Assembly: GCF_000242255.2 (NCBI RefSeq)
Contig: NC_017033.1
Span: forward strand, 3,483,110 to 3,547,109
DNA from: Frateuria aurantia DSM 6220
Lineage (GTDB): Bacteria > Pseudomonadota > Gammaproteobacteria > Xanthomonadales > Rhodanobacteraceae
DNA length: 64,000 bases
Direction: 5' to 3'
In this document: piece by piece, positions 35,835-44,775 of the stretch
Layout of the letters: the number at the start of each line of letters is the position of its first letter
Position numbering within the stretch: position 1 is the first letter of the stretch
The notes under the pieces: generated by a model
Told to the model about the DNA's origin: nothing
Database searches by the model: none
Seen by the model: only the letters and a program-made list of their open reading frames with translations
Program-made: the position numbers and the translations under genes

Positions 35835-36437
35835 ATGACGCCCACCGCCCGCACCTACTCATTCCTGGCCCTGACCACTGCCGTGGCGCTTGCCCTCAGC
35901 GGCTGCGGCAATGGCTCGCACAATGCCGGCGGTCCCGCCAGCAGCGGCACCGTGACCGCGCCGGCCCATGCCGGCACTGCACCCGCCGTAGCCCACAGTG
36001 CCCCCGCCGCCGCCAGCAGCGCCCCGGCCAAGGCCGCCAGTGCACAGGCGGCACCTGCTCCTGCCGCCACCGCGCCGAGCGCGCCCGCTCCGGCGGCCAC
36101 CAACAGCCAGCTCAGTCTGGTCATCGGCAGCGCCGTCACCGCCGACCACCGGGTCGCGCATGCAGTCAGCAGTTTCAAGCCGGCGGAAAAAGCCTTCTAC
36201 GCCAGCGTCTCGACCAATGGCAAGAGCCTGGGCGGCACTCTCAACGCGAAGTGGCTGTATCTGGAAGGCAAGAAGCCGCTGGTAATCTCCAGCGTCAGCC
36301 AGCTGATCTCGGCCGAGACCCCCAGCAGCACCACCTTCACGGTGCGCAATCCCAATCCCTGGCCGCAGGGCCGCTACAAGATCGAAATCTCGCTGGACGG
36401 CAAGAACGTCGCCAGCCAGGATTTCCAGGTCCGCTGA
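35835..36437 (+). CDS. Putative lipoprotein with Ala/Pro-rich linker, unknown function
   Basis: I do not recognise a family. The 200-residue protein has a lipoprotein signal (FLALTTAVALALSGC, Cys at about residue 24). A low-complexity linker of about 65 residues is rich in Ala, Pro and Ser (for example APAATAPSAPAPAATN). A compact C-terminal domain of about 105 residues looks all-beta (YKIEISLDGKNVASQDFQVR). It resembles a tethered periplasmic domain that reaches away from the membrane. No ribosome site is obvious before the ATG. An 18-bp perfect stem downstream separates it from the convergent dehydrogenase. Confidence 0.8.
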   Translation: MTPTARTYSFLALTTAVALALSGCGNGSHNAGGPASSGTVTAPAHAGTAPAVAHSAPAAASSAPAKAASAQAAPAPAATAPSAPAPAATNSQLSLVIGSAVTADHRVAHAVSSFKPAEKAFYASVSTNGKSLGGTLNAKWLYLEGKKPLVISSVSQLISAETPSSTTFTVRNPNPWPQGRYKIEISLDGKNVASQDFQVR

Positions 36438-36440
36438 ATA

Positions 36441-36479
36441 CCGACCCTGGATGCCGCCTGAGGCGGCATCCAGGGTCGG
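36441..36479. terminator. Bidirectional terminator, 18-bp perfect stem
   Basis: CCGACCCTGGATGCCGCC and GGCGGCATCCAGGGTCGG pair perfectly around TGA, between two convergent genes and three bases after the first stop. It is the longest perfect stem in the window and has no T tract. Confidence 0.8.
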
Positions 36480-36491
36480 CCGGCGCGTGGC

Positions 36492-37271
36492 TCAGCGATA
36501 GACGATGCCCCCGTCGATCAGAATCGACTGGCCTGTGACGTAGTCCGAATCCGGACCCGCCAGGTAGGAAACCAGACTGGCCACGTCATCCGGGGTCTCG
36601 GCCCGCCCCAGCGCAATGCCGTCGACATACTTCCTGAAGGTCTCGCCCTTCGGCGCGCCTGTCAGCTCGGCAAAACGGGCATCGATCTCTTCCCACATCC
36701 CGGTGCCGACGATGCCGGGGCAATAGGCATTGACGGTGATGCCCCTGGAGGCATATTCCTTGGCCGCAGCCTGGGTCAGTGCCCGCACCGCGAATTTGCT
36801 GGCCGAATAGGCCCCCAGCATGGCAAAACCGTCATGACCGGCGATCGAGCAGGCGTTGACGATCTTGCCCTTGTGGCCACGCTGGATGAACTTGGCGGCC
36901 GCCGCCTGAATGCCCCAGAGCGTGCCCTGCACATTGATCTTCATGACCTTGTCGATTTCCTCGGGGGTCACCTCGGCAATCGGCTGGACCTGGGCAATGC
37001 CGGCGTTGTTCACCATCACGTCGAAACCGCCCAGCTGCGCCTCGGCATGGTCGATCGCCGCATAAACCTGGTCCCTGTCGCTGATGTCGGCCTCCAGGCT
37101 CGTCACCTGACCGCCGGCGGCCATGATCTCGGCGGCGACCTGTTGCAGCGGTTCCGGCTTGAGATCCACCAGCGCCAGCTTGAAGCCGTCACGTGCAAGA
37201 CGCAAGGCGATGCCGCGACCGATACCTTGCCCGGCTCCCGTCACCAGGGCCACTTTGTTTTCGAGTGCCAT
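36492..37271 (-). CDS. Short-chain dehydrogenase, acetoin/diacetyl reductase-like
   Basis: The 259-residue classical SDR is closest in pattern to (S)-acetoin/2,3-butanediol dehydrogenases (BudC type). It has the NAD-binding [30 protein letters not shown], and the active-site set Ser in [11 protein letters not shown] with YSASK. The C-terminal [20 protein letters not shown] ends in [12 protein letters not shown]. The ATG at 37271 has AAGGAG about six bases upstream; the longer frame to 37520 lacks similarity. A link to acetolactate-derived acetoin metabolism is possible, but no acetolactate decarboxylase is seen here. Confidence 0.85.
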   Translation of the reverse strand: MALENKVALVTGAGQGIGRGIALRLARDGFKLALVDLKPEPLQQVAAEIMAAGGQVTSLEADISDRDQVYAAIDHAEAQLGGFDVMVNNAGIAQVQPIAEVTPEEIDKVMKINVQGTLWGIQAAAAKFIQRGHKGKIVNACSIAGHDGFAMLGAYSASKFAVRALTQAAAKEYASRGITVNAYCPGIVGTGMWEEIDARFAELTGAPKGETFRKYVDGIALGRAETPDDVASLVSYLAGPDSDYVTGQSILIDGGIVYR

Positions 37272-37495
37272 ACCAGACTCCTTAGCAGAAAAGGATGGAT
37301 TGTCCGTCTTGAATGTTCCGGCCTTCGTCGGCATCCCGCCACCCGCAGCCCGGGTACGGCCCCTCGCGGACCGCCGACCGGCAAGGTGGCCTGTTCCGAC
37401 AGGCACGGCTCCTGGCCCGCCTTGCGGATGACTGCAAACCCGGAGCAACTGCCGCCCCTGACACGCTGCACCACCGGCCCTGCAAACCCGCCGCA

Positions 37496-37527
37496 CACAA
37501 AAAAGGCCCGTACAATGCACGGGCCTT
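37496..37527 (-). terminator. Intrinsic terminator of the desaturase gene
   Basis: On the minus strand AAGGCCCGT-N7-ACGGGCCTT is a perfect 9-bp stem followed by TTTTTTG, 26 bases after the desaturase stop. This is one of only two hairpins in the window with a classical T run. Confidence 0.9.
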
Positions 37528-37553
37528 CATATCAGCTCAAGAAACGGTCCATA

Positions 37554-38750
37554 TCAGGCACCGACCACTTTGACCTTGTAGCTTTTCAGACGAACCGCGA
37601 AATCATGCAGGGCCTGAATGCCGCTCTGTTCGGCTTCGTGAACCCATTGCTGCAGACCCTTCAGCTGTTCTGCGCCACGCAGTTCCAGCAACTGGGCCAG
37701 ACGCTGGCGATATTCGCACACCGTCTGCAAGGTCGGACGCTTGGCCAGCACCGACTGCATCCGTTCGGTACCGGCACCGTCCAGCCAGTGGCCGCCATTG
37801 GCCAGGGCGCGACGCAGACGACCGGGTACAGCCTTCAGACTGTCACCGGCATGGCCGGCTTCTTCGCGCAGGGTCGGCACGATCACCGTACGGTAATACT
37901 CGGTCATGGCCTGCACGCGATGGGTCAGCACCGCCTTCAAGGTTTCCGCGTCCGGCAGGTTCACATTGGGGCGGATATCCAAGGTCGGAGCGACGCGCAG
38001 AACCTTGGCCAGCTTCAGGGTTTCCAGAGTGCGGATCGCGAACCAGCCGATATCGAATTCCCACTTGCGCATGGAAAAGCGCGCAGAGCTGGGGAAAGCA
38101 TGGTGATTGTTGTGCAGCTCTTCGCCACCGATCCAGAAGGCCCAGGGGAACAGGTTGGTGGACTTGTCGTCGCTCTCGAAGTTGCGATAACCCCACCAGT
38201 GGCCCAGGCCATTGACGAAGCCGGCGGCCCAGAACGGGATCCAGGCCATCTGCGCCGCCCACACGGCCACGCCAAGCACGCCGAACAGACTGATGTTGAT
38301 GATGGCCATCAGCACGATGCCCAGCATCGCATGACCGGTGTAGACATGCTTCTCCACCCAGTCGTCAGGCGTGCCGCGACCGTATTTTTCCATGTCGTCC
38401 TTGCGGGCTGCCGAGTTCCGGTACAGGCTGACACCATCCCAGAACACCTTCTTGATACCGGCGTACTGCGGGCTGTGCGGATCTTCTGCGGTATCCACAC
38501 GGGCATGATGCTTGCGGTGCACCCCCACCCATTCCTTGGTGATCATGCCGGTGGACAGCCACAGCCAGAAACGGAAGGCGTGATTGATGGCCGGATGAAA
38601 ATCGACGCCGCGATGGGTCTGGCTGCGATGCAGATACATGGTGACCGAGAAAATGGTCAGCTGGGTCACCACCAACGCGTAAATCAACACGCCGACCCAG
38701 CTCGCGCCGGTCAGGCCATGGGCCAGGAAATTGAGCAGTGCCTGCAACAT
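37554..38750 (-). CDS. Membrane fatty-acid (acyl-CoA delta-9) desaturase
   Basis: A membrane di-iron desaturase that probably introduces a cis double bond into acyl chains. The 398-residue protein has the three His boxes HRSQTHR, HRKHHA and HNNHH with hydrophobic pairs between them (WVGVLIYALVVTQLTIFSVT near the N-terminus). The C-terminal 110 residues form a soluble helical extension rich in charged residues, as in many gammaproteobacterial forms. The start ATG at 38750 gives the conserved MLQALLNFLAHGLTG beginning. It is divergent from mutM. It may work with hopanoids and PlsB in setting membrane fluidity, which is inference. Confidence 0.92.
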   Translation of the reverse strand: MLQALLNFLAHGLTGASWVGVLIYALVVTQLTIFSVTMYLHRSQTHRGVDFHPAINHAFRFWLWLSTGMITKEWVGVHRKHHARVDTAEDPHSPQYAGIKKVFWDGVSLYRNSAARKDDMEKYGRGTPDDWVEKHVYTGHAMLGIVLMAIINISLFGVLGVAVWAAQMAWIPFWAAGFVNGLGHWWGYRNFESDDKSTNLFPWAFWIGGEELHNNHHAFPSSARFSMRKWEFDIGWFAIRTLETLKLAKVLRVAPTLDIRPNVNLPDAETLKAVLTHRVQAMTEYYRTVIVPTLREEAGHAGDSLKAVPGRLRRALANGGHWLDGAGTERMQSVLAKRPTLQTVCEYRQRLAQLLELRGAEQLKGLQQWVHEAEQSGIQALHDFAVRLKSYKVKVVGA

Positions 38751-38936
38751 GTATGACGATTTACCGATAGATGGACCTCTGGATTTTACGGCGCAATGGT
38801 CCATACCTGCCAGCACGGCAGCTGAACCGCGGTCAGTTACAAGGTAGCAATGGCTTGTCCGATGCCTGCGGACAGGTGTCTGCGGCCGGGCAATCCCGCA
38901 AAATACTGCTTTTTGCCGCCCCGGCCGGACCCGCCC

Positions 38937-39764
38937 ATGCCCGAACTTCCCGAAGTTGAAACCACGCGTCGCGGCATCATGCCGCATGTTGAAGGGCGCG
39001 TCGTGACCGATGTCGTTCTGCGCCGCCCGGATCTGCGTTGGCCGATTCCCTGGGCAGTGGTCTCAGAGCTGCCCGGCCAACGTATCGAGTCGATCGAACG
39101 TCGCGGCAAATACCTGTTGCTGCATACCTCCGTCGGCAGTGCCCTGCTTCATCTGGGCATGTCAGGCGTCCTGCGGGTGCTGCCGGCCGACACGCCGGTG
39201 GCCAGGCACGACCATGTCGATCTGGTACTGGAAACCCGGCCGGGCGAGATTCCGCAGGTGCTGCGCTTTACCGACCCCCGCCGCTTCGGCTGCCTGCTGT
39301 GGCAAGCCCCCGGCGAGGTGCATGAACTGCTGGCAAAAATGGACCCCGAGCCCTTGTCCGAAGCCTTCGACGGCGATGTGCTGTGGCGGGTCGCGCAAAA
39401 ACGCCAGAGTGCCGTCAAGCTGATGCTGATGGACAATGCGGTGGTGGTCGGCGTCGGCAACATCTACGCCAACGAGGCCTTGTTTGCTGCCGGCATCGAT
39501 CCGCGCCGCGCGGCCGCGAAGATCTCCCGGGCACGCTATCAGCGGCTGGCGACCGAGATCCGCCGGATCCTGGCCTGGGCCATCGAGCGCGGCGGTACCA
39601 CTTTGCGGGATTTCATCAGCCCCGACGGCATGCCCGGCTATTTTTTCCGCGAGCTGATGGTCTACGGACGTGCCGGCGAGGCCTGCCTGCAGTGCGGCAG
39701 CACCATCCAGACCGCGATGCTGGGCCAGCGCGCCACCTGCTGGTGTCCGCGCTGCCAGCGCTGA
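38937..39764 (+). CDS. mutM: Formamidopyrimidine-DNA glycosylase
   Basis: Fpg removes oxidised purines such as 8-oxoguanine. The 275-residue enzyme starts [14 protein letters not shown], with Pro2 as the catalytic nucleophile and Glu3 present. It has the H2TH region [16 protein letters not shown] and the C-terminal zinc finger with Cys pairs CLQCG and CWCPRC. The frame extends to 38850, but only the ATG at 38937 exposes Pro2. It stands alone between divergent and convergent neighbours. Confidence 0.98.
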   Translation: MPELPEVETTRRGIMPHVEGRVVTDVVLRRPDLRWPIPWAVVSELPGQRIESIERRGKYLLLHTSVGSALLHLGMSGVLRVLPADTPVARHDHVDLVLETRPGEIPQVLRFTDPRRFGCLLWQAPGEVHELLAKMDPEPLSEAFDGDVLWRVAQKRQSAVKLMLMDNAVVVGVGNIYANEALFAAGIDPRRAAAKISRARYQRLATEIRRILAWAIERGGTTLRDFISPDGMPGYFFRELMVYGRAGEACLQCGSTIQTAMLGQRATCWCPRCQR

Positions 39765-39786
39765 GCCGGATCCGGTAGCCGCCGAT

Positions 39787-40554
39787 TCAATCCGGCCAGC
39801 TGAACTCCACATAGCGGTTGTTGAACCGCGGATCATCGAACGAGCCACCCAGGCGGGCGGTCAGGCCCTCGGCGATGCCATCCACCTCCACCTGCTGCCC
39901 ATCCTCCAACCGGGCACCCAATGCCTGCAGCTGGGCCAGTCGCTCGACCAGCAGGCCGGCCCGGTCCAGAGCGGCGTCAGGTACCTGGCGAAGGCTCAGG
40001 TCAGGACGACCGAAGGCCCGCATGCCTCGAGTATGGATCCAGTGACGCCCTGGCCGCTGCTCGTCGTCGCGGAGAATCAGCAAATGGTTGCGGATCGGCG
40101 CACCGTCCTTGACCAGATAGCGACGACGCCAGCTCTCGGCGCTGAATACCGACAGCAGTTGCGGATCGATGATCGCCATGCCGCCGACATCCAGCAGGGC
40201 GGCCAGCACGCCGAAGGTATCGCGCAGATAGCCGGTATCCGGCTGATCCGGGAAGCGACCGTGCAGTACCAGCACCTGAGGTGCAGCCTTGGCCAGCGCG
40301 CAAGCCTGGGGATCATCGCGTTCCAGCAGCTTGCCCAGCGCACCGTGCAGGGGATTGCCGTCCCAACTGGCCAGATCGGACTGTCGGTGCGAGCTCAGGC
40401 TGACCTCCTTGGGCAGACCCGGGCTGCCGTAGTCCTGCGACGGCGCACGGCCGCTGCCGAACTCCCCGTACACGAAATACTGCAACACGATCTCCTCGTC
40501 GCTGCGCTGCCAGTGCGGTCGCTGCCAGGCGGGCAGATAAATCGGTGTACTCAT
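39787..40554 (-). CDS. Conserved-looking cytoplasmic protein of unknown function
   Basis: I cannot assign a family. The 255-residue protein has no signal peptide or membrane helix. Notable stretches are SDEEIVLQYFVYGEFGSGRA at the N-terminus, VLVLHGRFPDQPDTGYLRDTF in the middle [parts VLVLHGRFPDQPD, TGYLRDTF], and FDDPRFNNRYVEFSWPD at the end. Its start shares one base with the tdk stop (TGATG), so it is translationally coupled to thymidine kinase. It is convergent with mutM, 22 bases away. Confidence 0.75.
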   Translation of the reverse strand: MSTPIYLPAWQRPHWQRSDEEIVLQYFVYGEFGSGRAPSQDYGSPGLPKEVSLSSHRQSDLASWDGNPLHGALGKLLERDDPQACALAKAAPQVLVLHGRFPDQPDTGYLRDTFGVLAALLDVGGMAIIDPQLLSVFSAESWRRRYLVKDGAPIRNHLLILRDDEQRPGRHWIHTRGMRAFGRPDLSLRQVPDAALDRAGLLVERLAQLQALGARLEDGQQVEVDGIAEGLTARLGGSFDDPRFNNRYVEFSWPD

Positions 40555-41210
40555 CAGCTTGTCCTTGATTTCGAAGCGCCAGGCCCATCGCCCAGCGGTA
40601 ATACCGGTTGCTGCAACTCGATGCGACCACGGCCATCGGTGATGCGCTTGAACTCGGCCCGGCTCACCGAGACATAACGTTCATTGCCGCCGATTTCCAC
40701 CTGCGGCCCTTCGGTGATGGCCCGACCGTGGACATCGACACGCACCACCATGGTGGCCTTGCGGCCGGTATGGCAGATCGTCTTGATTTCCTCGAGCTTG
40801 TCCGCCCAGGCCAGCAGATGGCGACTGCCTTCGAACAGCTCGCCCCGGAAATCGGTGCGCAGGCCGAAGGCCAGCACCGGAATATCAAGTTGATCGACCA
40901 CGTCGCTCATCTGCCAGACCTGGGCCTTGCTCATGAATTGGGCCTCGTCGACGAAGACACAATGCAGCTCGCCCTGTGCGGCGATGTCGGCCCGCACCAG
41001 AGCCAGCAGATCCTGCTCCGGACCGAAGCACAGTGCCGGGGCCTGCAGACCGATTCGCGAGCCGACCACGCCGCTGCCGAAACGGTCGTCGATGGACGGG
41101 GTCAAGATCAACACCCGCATACCCCGCTCGCGGTAGTTGTAGGCGCTTTGCAGCAAGGTCGTGGTCTTGCCGGCGTTCATCGCGGAGTAATAGAAATAGA
41201 GCTTGGCCAT
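40554..41210 (-). CDS. tdk: Thymidine kinase, type II
   Basis: It phosphorylates thymidine for salvage. The 218-residue protein has the P-loop [19 protein letters not shown], and the lasso region [20 protein letters not shown] and [18 protein letters not shown]. In the E. coli-type enzyme this region carries four zinc ligands. Here the pattern is ICHTGRKA and VSRAEF, leaving one Cys, so the zinc site looks lost. The ATG at 41210 with AGGAGG just upstream is preferred; a second ATG at 41213 abuts the ribosome site. The unknown gene at 40554 is coupled downstream. Confidence 0.94.
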   Translation of the reverse strand: MAKLYFYYSAMNAGKTTTLLQSAYNYRERGMRVLILTPSIDDRFGSGVVGSRIGLQAPALCFGPEQDLLALVRADIAAQGELHCVFVDEAQFMSKAQVWQMSDVVDQLDIPVLAFGLRTDFRGELFEGSRHLLAWADKLEEIKTICHTGRKATMVVRVDVHGRAITEGPQVEIGGNERYVSVSRAEFKRITDGRGRIELQQPVLPLGDGPGASKSRTS

Positions 41211-41336
41211 CATGCCTCCTGCTGGAACCCGCATGGTAGCGGCTGACGACGCCATGCCAAGTCACGGCGGCCATCGCCCGGGCCGGGAGACGCGCCTCTG
41301 CTACCATCGGACATCTGTCCGTGCCGCCATAGACTC

Positions 41337-43316
41337 ATGCTCAATCCGCAACAATTAGCTGCCGTCGAATACTGTGAAGGCCCGCTGCTGGTGTTGGCAG
41401 GTGCGGGCTCGGGCAAGACCAGCGTGATCACCCAGAAGATCGCCTGGCTGATCGGGCGGCGCCATGTCCGGCCGGCACGGATTGCCGCGATCACCTTTAC
41501 CAACAAGGCCGCGCGCGAGATGCGCGAGCGTATCGGCAAGCTGATCAGCGAAGAAGCGGCCAAGCAACTGACGGTCAGCACCTTTCATGCCATGGGCCTG
41601 AAGTTTCTGCAGATGGAGCATGAGGCGGCCGGCCTGCGCCGCGGCTTTTCCGTGCTGGATGCCGATGACAGTGCAGGCATCGTCAAGGAACTGGCGCCGA
41701 AAGGTGCCAAGAACGACGTGCTGTTCGGCCTGCGCAACCTGCTGAGCCGTTACAAGAACGGCGGCCTCAACCCCGACCAGGCCCTGCGCTCGGCCCGCAC
41801 GCCGCAGGAAATGGATGCGGCCACCATCTATCAGCTGTACCAGAACCGGCTGGAAGCCTACAACGCCGTCGATTTCGACGACCTGATCCGCCTGCCACTG
41901 GCCGTGCTGGAGGGCAACGAGGAAGTCCGGGCCCGTTGGCAGGAAAAAATGGAATACCTGCTGGTCGACGAATATCAGGACACCAATGACGCCCAGTACC
42001 GCCTGCTGAAAATGCTGGCCGGCGAACGCGGCCATTTCACCTGCGTGGGTGACGATGACCAGTCGATCTATGCCTGGCGCGGCGCCAACCCGGAAAACAT
42101 CGACCAGCTGGGTCGCGACTGGCCGCAGTTGCGGGTGATCAAGCTGGAGCAGAATTACCGCTGCAGCCGCCGGGTGCTGCGCGCCGCCAACCGGCTGATC
42201 GCCAACAACCCGCATCTGCACGAGAAGAAATTGTGGAGCGACCTGGCCGAGGGCCCGCCGATCCGGGTGCTGGAATGCAAGGACTCCGAGCACGAGGCCG
42301 AACGGCTGGCCGGCATCCTCACCACCCTGGCCGAAAAGCACAAGGCGGCATGGAGTGACATCGTCATCCTCTACCGCGGCAACTTCCAGGCCCGCCCGCT
42401 GGAAAAGGCCTTGCGTCTGGCCAGGGTGCCTTACCATCTCACCGGCGCACTGAGCTTTCTGGACCGGGTCGAGGTCAAGGACCTGCTCTGCTATCTGCGG
42501 CTGTTGACCAACCCCAGTGACGATGCGGCCTTTATCCGGGTGGTCAACGTACCGCGCCGGGAAATCGGTGCCACCACACTGGAAAAGCTGGGTCAGCTGG
42601 CCCAGGCCCAGCACAGCTCGCTGCTGGACGCGAGCCGCAGTGACACCGTGCTGCGGCAGCTGTCACCTCGTCCGGCCGCGGCTTTGGCCGGCTTCGCCGC
42701 GATGCTGGACGAGTTGCGCAGCGCCTCCCTGCACCAGAGCGCCGCCGAACTGGTGGAAACGGTGCTGAGCCGCACCCAGTACGCCGAGCACCTGGCCGCC
42801 AATACCCCGGATGTAGTCACCCGTGATCGCAAGATCGGCAATCTCAAGGAACTGGCCGACTGGTTCAGAGCCATGCAGCGCGGTCGCCAGAGCGCCGGCG
42901 ATCTGGCGGGCCAGCTGGCGCTGCTCAGTCATGCGGACCGTGACGAGCCGGGCAATGCAGTAAGAATGATGACCTTGCATGCCGCCAAGGGCCTGGAGTT
43001 CCGCTTCGTCTTCATTGTCGGCTGCGAAGACGGCACCCTTCCCCATGAAGGGGCCATCGACGAAGGCCGCACCGACGAAGAGCGCCGGCTGATGTATGTC
43101 GGCATCACCCGTGCCAAGGAAATGCTGACCCTGTCATGGTCGGCCCGCAGCAGCCGCTACGGCGAAGTGATCCAGCACCGGGCCAGCCGGTTTCTGGATG
43201 AGCTGCCTCCGGAAGACCTGCACTGGGACGGCAAGGACCCGGAGGCCGATGCGGAAATCCGCAAGGACACCGCGCAATCGCATCTGGCCAAGATCGCCGC
43301 CCTGCTGGGTCAATGA
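41337..43316 (+). CDS. rep: ATP-dependent DNA helicase Rep
   Basis: Rep is a 3'-5' superfamily 1A helicase that helps forks pass protein blocks. The 659-residue protein (E. coli Rep about 673) has Walker A GAGSGKTS at residues 22-29, motif Ia FTNKAAREMRERI, motif II LLVDEYQDTN, motif III GDDDQSIYAWRGA, motif IV LEQNYRCSRRVL, motif V MTLHAAKGLEF and motif VI VGITRAKEMLTL. All motifs are intact. A TACCAT sequence about 35 bases upstream could be the -10 element. It converges on the AI-2E family gene. Confidence 0.97.
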   Translation: MLNPQQLAAVEYCEGPLLVLAGAGSGKTSVITQKIAWLIGRRHVRPARIAAITFTNKAAREMRERIGKLISEEAAKQLTVSTFHAMGLKFLQMEHEAAGLRRGFSVLDADDSAGIVKELAPKGAKNDVLFGLRNLLSRYKNGGLNPDQALRSARTPQEMDAATIYQLYQNRLEAYNAVDFDDLIRLPLAVLEGNEEVRARWQEKMEYLLVDEYQDTNDAQYRLLKMLAGERGHFTCVGDDDQSIYAWRGANPENIDQLGRDWPQLRVIKLEQNYRCSRRVLRAANRLIANNPHLHEKKLWSDLAEGPPIRVLECKDSEHEAERLAGILTTLAEKHKAAWSDIVILYRGNFQARPLEKALRLARVPYHLTGALSFLDRVEVKDLLCYLRLLTNPSDDAAFIRVVNVPRREIGATTLEKLGQLAQAQHSSLLDASRSDTVLRQLSPRPAAALAGFAAMLDELRSASLHQSAAELVETVLSRTQYAEHLAANTPDVVTRDRKIGNLKELADWFRAMQRGRQSAGDLAGQLALLSHADRDEPGNAVRMMTLHAAKGLEFRFVFIVGCEDGTLPHEGAIDEGRTDEERRLMYVGITRAKEMLTLSWSARSSRYGEVIQHRASRFLDELPPEDLHWDGKDPEADAEIRKDTAQSHLAKIAALLGQ

Positions 43317-43348
43317 ATCGACCGGCAAGGGCTGACGCAGCCGGCTCT

Positions 43349-44380
43349 TCAGATCAGCCCGGTCTGCTCCAGCTCCCGCTTCAGATAGGCATAGAAGATC
43401 GGCGCGGCGATCACGCCGGGCAGGCCGTAGATCGCTTCCATCGCCAACATTGCCAGCAACAGCTCCCAGGCCCGGGCATTGATGCGGCTTCCGACGATGC
43501 GGGCATTGAGGAAATACTCCAGCTTGTGCACAGCCACCAGATAGATCAGCGCCACCAGCCCCACCCATGAGGAAACCGACAGTGCCGCGACCACGATCAT
43601 CACGTTCGAGATCAGGTTGCCGACCACCGGCAGCAGGCCGGCGATAAAGGTCAGGGCGACCAAAGTCTTGGCCAAAGGAATACTGACGCCGGCCAGCGGC
43701 AGCGCGATCAGTAGAAACACCGCGGTCAAGGCCGTATTGACCAGGGAAATCTTGATCTGGGCAAAGACAATCTGGCGAAAGGCCTGGGTCAGCTGGTGGC
43801 AACGCTCGGCCAGCGCCGCCGCCAGTGGCCGGCGCGGTGTGCTGGTACCGGACTGGCTGAGCGCGACAATCGCGCCCAGCAGCAGTCCCATAAAGACATG
43901 AACCAGACTGCGGGCCGCTTCGCGGCCGGCCAGCTGCAAGGCCGTAGCATGCTTGCGCGACAGGCTGGAGGCCATCTGGCGCAAATCGTCGACACTGTCG
44001 GGCAGATGATTGACCAGCACTCCCGGCAATTGCTGACGGGCCCGGTCCACCAGCGGCATGACCTGATCCTGCAGCAGGGTCTGGGGATTGCCGATCTCAT
44101 GATGGTAGAAGCTGATGCCGCCCATGATCAGCAGCACGATCAGGCCCACCACCACCACGCCCAGAATCGCCACCACCACCGCACGGGCGCGGTCGCCCGA
44201 AATCCGGTGGCCCAGCCGGGGCGCCAGCGCCGTCACCAGTGTATAGACCAGCAGACCGGCCAGCAGACAGGGCAGCAGCTTGAACTGCATGATCAGCAGC
44301 AAGGTCCCGGCCGCCAGCAGGTAACTGGCAACGCGTACCGCGGTGGCAGGGGAGGGCGGCGCAGCAGAGAATCCGCTCAT
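43349..44380 (-). CDS. AI-2E family (PerM-like) membrane transporter
   Basis: A polytopic inner-membrane protein of the AI-2E transporter/PerM superfamily. Substrates vary between members and none can be assigned here. The 343 residues contain about seven or eight hydrophobic helices (for example LLAAGTLLLIMQFKLLPCLL and VVVAILGVVVVGLIVLLIMG). A soluble segment between them holds LPDSVDDLRQMASSLSRKH. The conserved end LPGVIAAPIFYAYLKREL is present. The usual PxxGxxxG-type tract appears as AGLLPVVGNLISN. It is convergent with rep. Confidence 0.85.
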   Translation of the reverse strand: MSGFSAAPPSPATAVRVASYLLAAGTLLLIMQFKLLPCLLAGLLVYTLVTALAPRLGHRISGDRARAVVVAILGVVVVGLIVLLIMGGISFYHHEIGNPQTLLQDQVMPLVDRARQQLPGVLVNHLPDSVDDLRQMASSLSRKHATALQLAGREAARSLVHVFMGLLLGAIVALSQSGTSTPRRPLAAALAERCHQLTQAFRQIVFAQIKISLVNTALTAVFLLIALPLAGVSIPLAKTLVALTFIAGLLPVVGNLISNVMIVVAALSVSSWVGLVALIYLVAVHKLEYFLNARIVGSRINARAWELLLAMLAMEAIYGLPGVIAAPIFYAYLKRELEQTGLI

Positions 44381-44525
44381 CGGGGCATCGTCATGTCAGA
44401 AGATATAGGCATGACCGCAGACTAGCAGTCCCGTCATGACAATGGTTGAACAGCCCTTGGAGACTCAGATCATCCTCCAGACTCACTCTTTTAAATCATA
44501 GTGTTAACCACTAACTTCTAAAGTG

Positions 44526-44554
44526 TTGCCTCAAGTATGGCCAGCGATTATCAT
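44526..44554 (+). promoter_or_regulatory. Candidate sigma-70 promoter for a leader RNA
   Basis: TTGCCT (44526-44531), a 17-base spacer, and TATCAT (44549-44554) make one of the best -35/-10 pairs in the window. Transcription would begin near 44561 and run toward the lipoprotein gene at 44776. The AT-rich stretch just upstream contains TAGTG-TTAAC-CACTA (44499-44513), an inverted repeat that could bind a regulator. The other part of the 395-base gap (44381-44498) shows nothing else I can assign. Confidence 0.5.
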
Positions 44555-44603
44555 GGCCGCGCTGCATGAGGCGTCCAGAACGAGGGATTGCAGCCATTTC
44601 CCC

Positions 44604-44658
44604 TCCGGCCCTGCCGGAATTGCCCCGTGCGGCCTGGAGCCCGCGGGGATTTTCTTTT
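44604..44658 (+). terminator. Terminator-like hairpin with T tract inside the leader
   Basis: A small hairpin TCCGG-CCCTG-CCGGA (44604-44618) is followed by CCCCG...CGGGG (44623-44648, a 5+3 bp stem with a two-base bulge) and then ATTTTCTTTT. It lies about 100 bases after the predicted start point and 117 bases before the lipoprotein start codon. It may end a small RNA of about 100 bases or attenuate the downstream gene. Confidence 0.55.
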
Positions 44659-44775
44659 GCGGCACGGCCATCCGGCCGCACAGGCCTTGTGGATTGGCCG
44701 GATCCCGTCTTACGCTGCCTGCTTGCAGCGGCGATCCGACCTCGGCGGCCGCCACTCACTCAATGAGAGTTTGTT

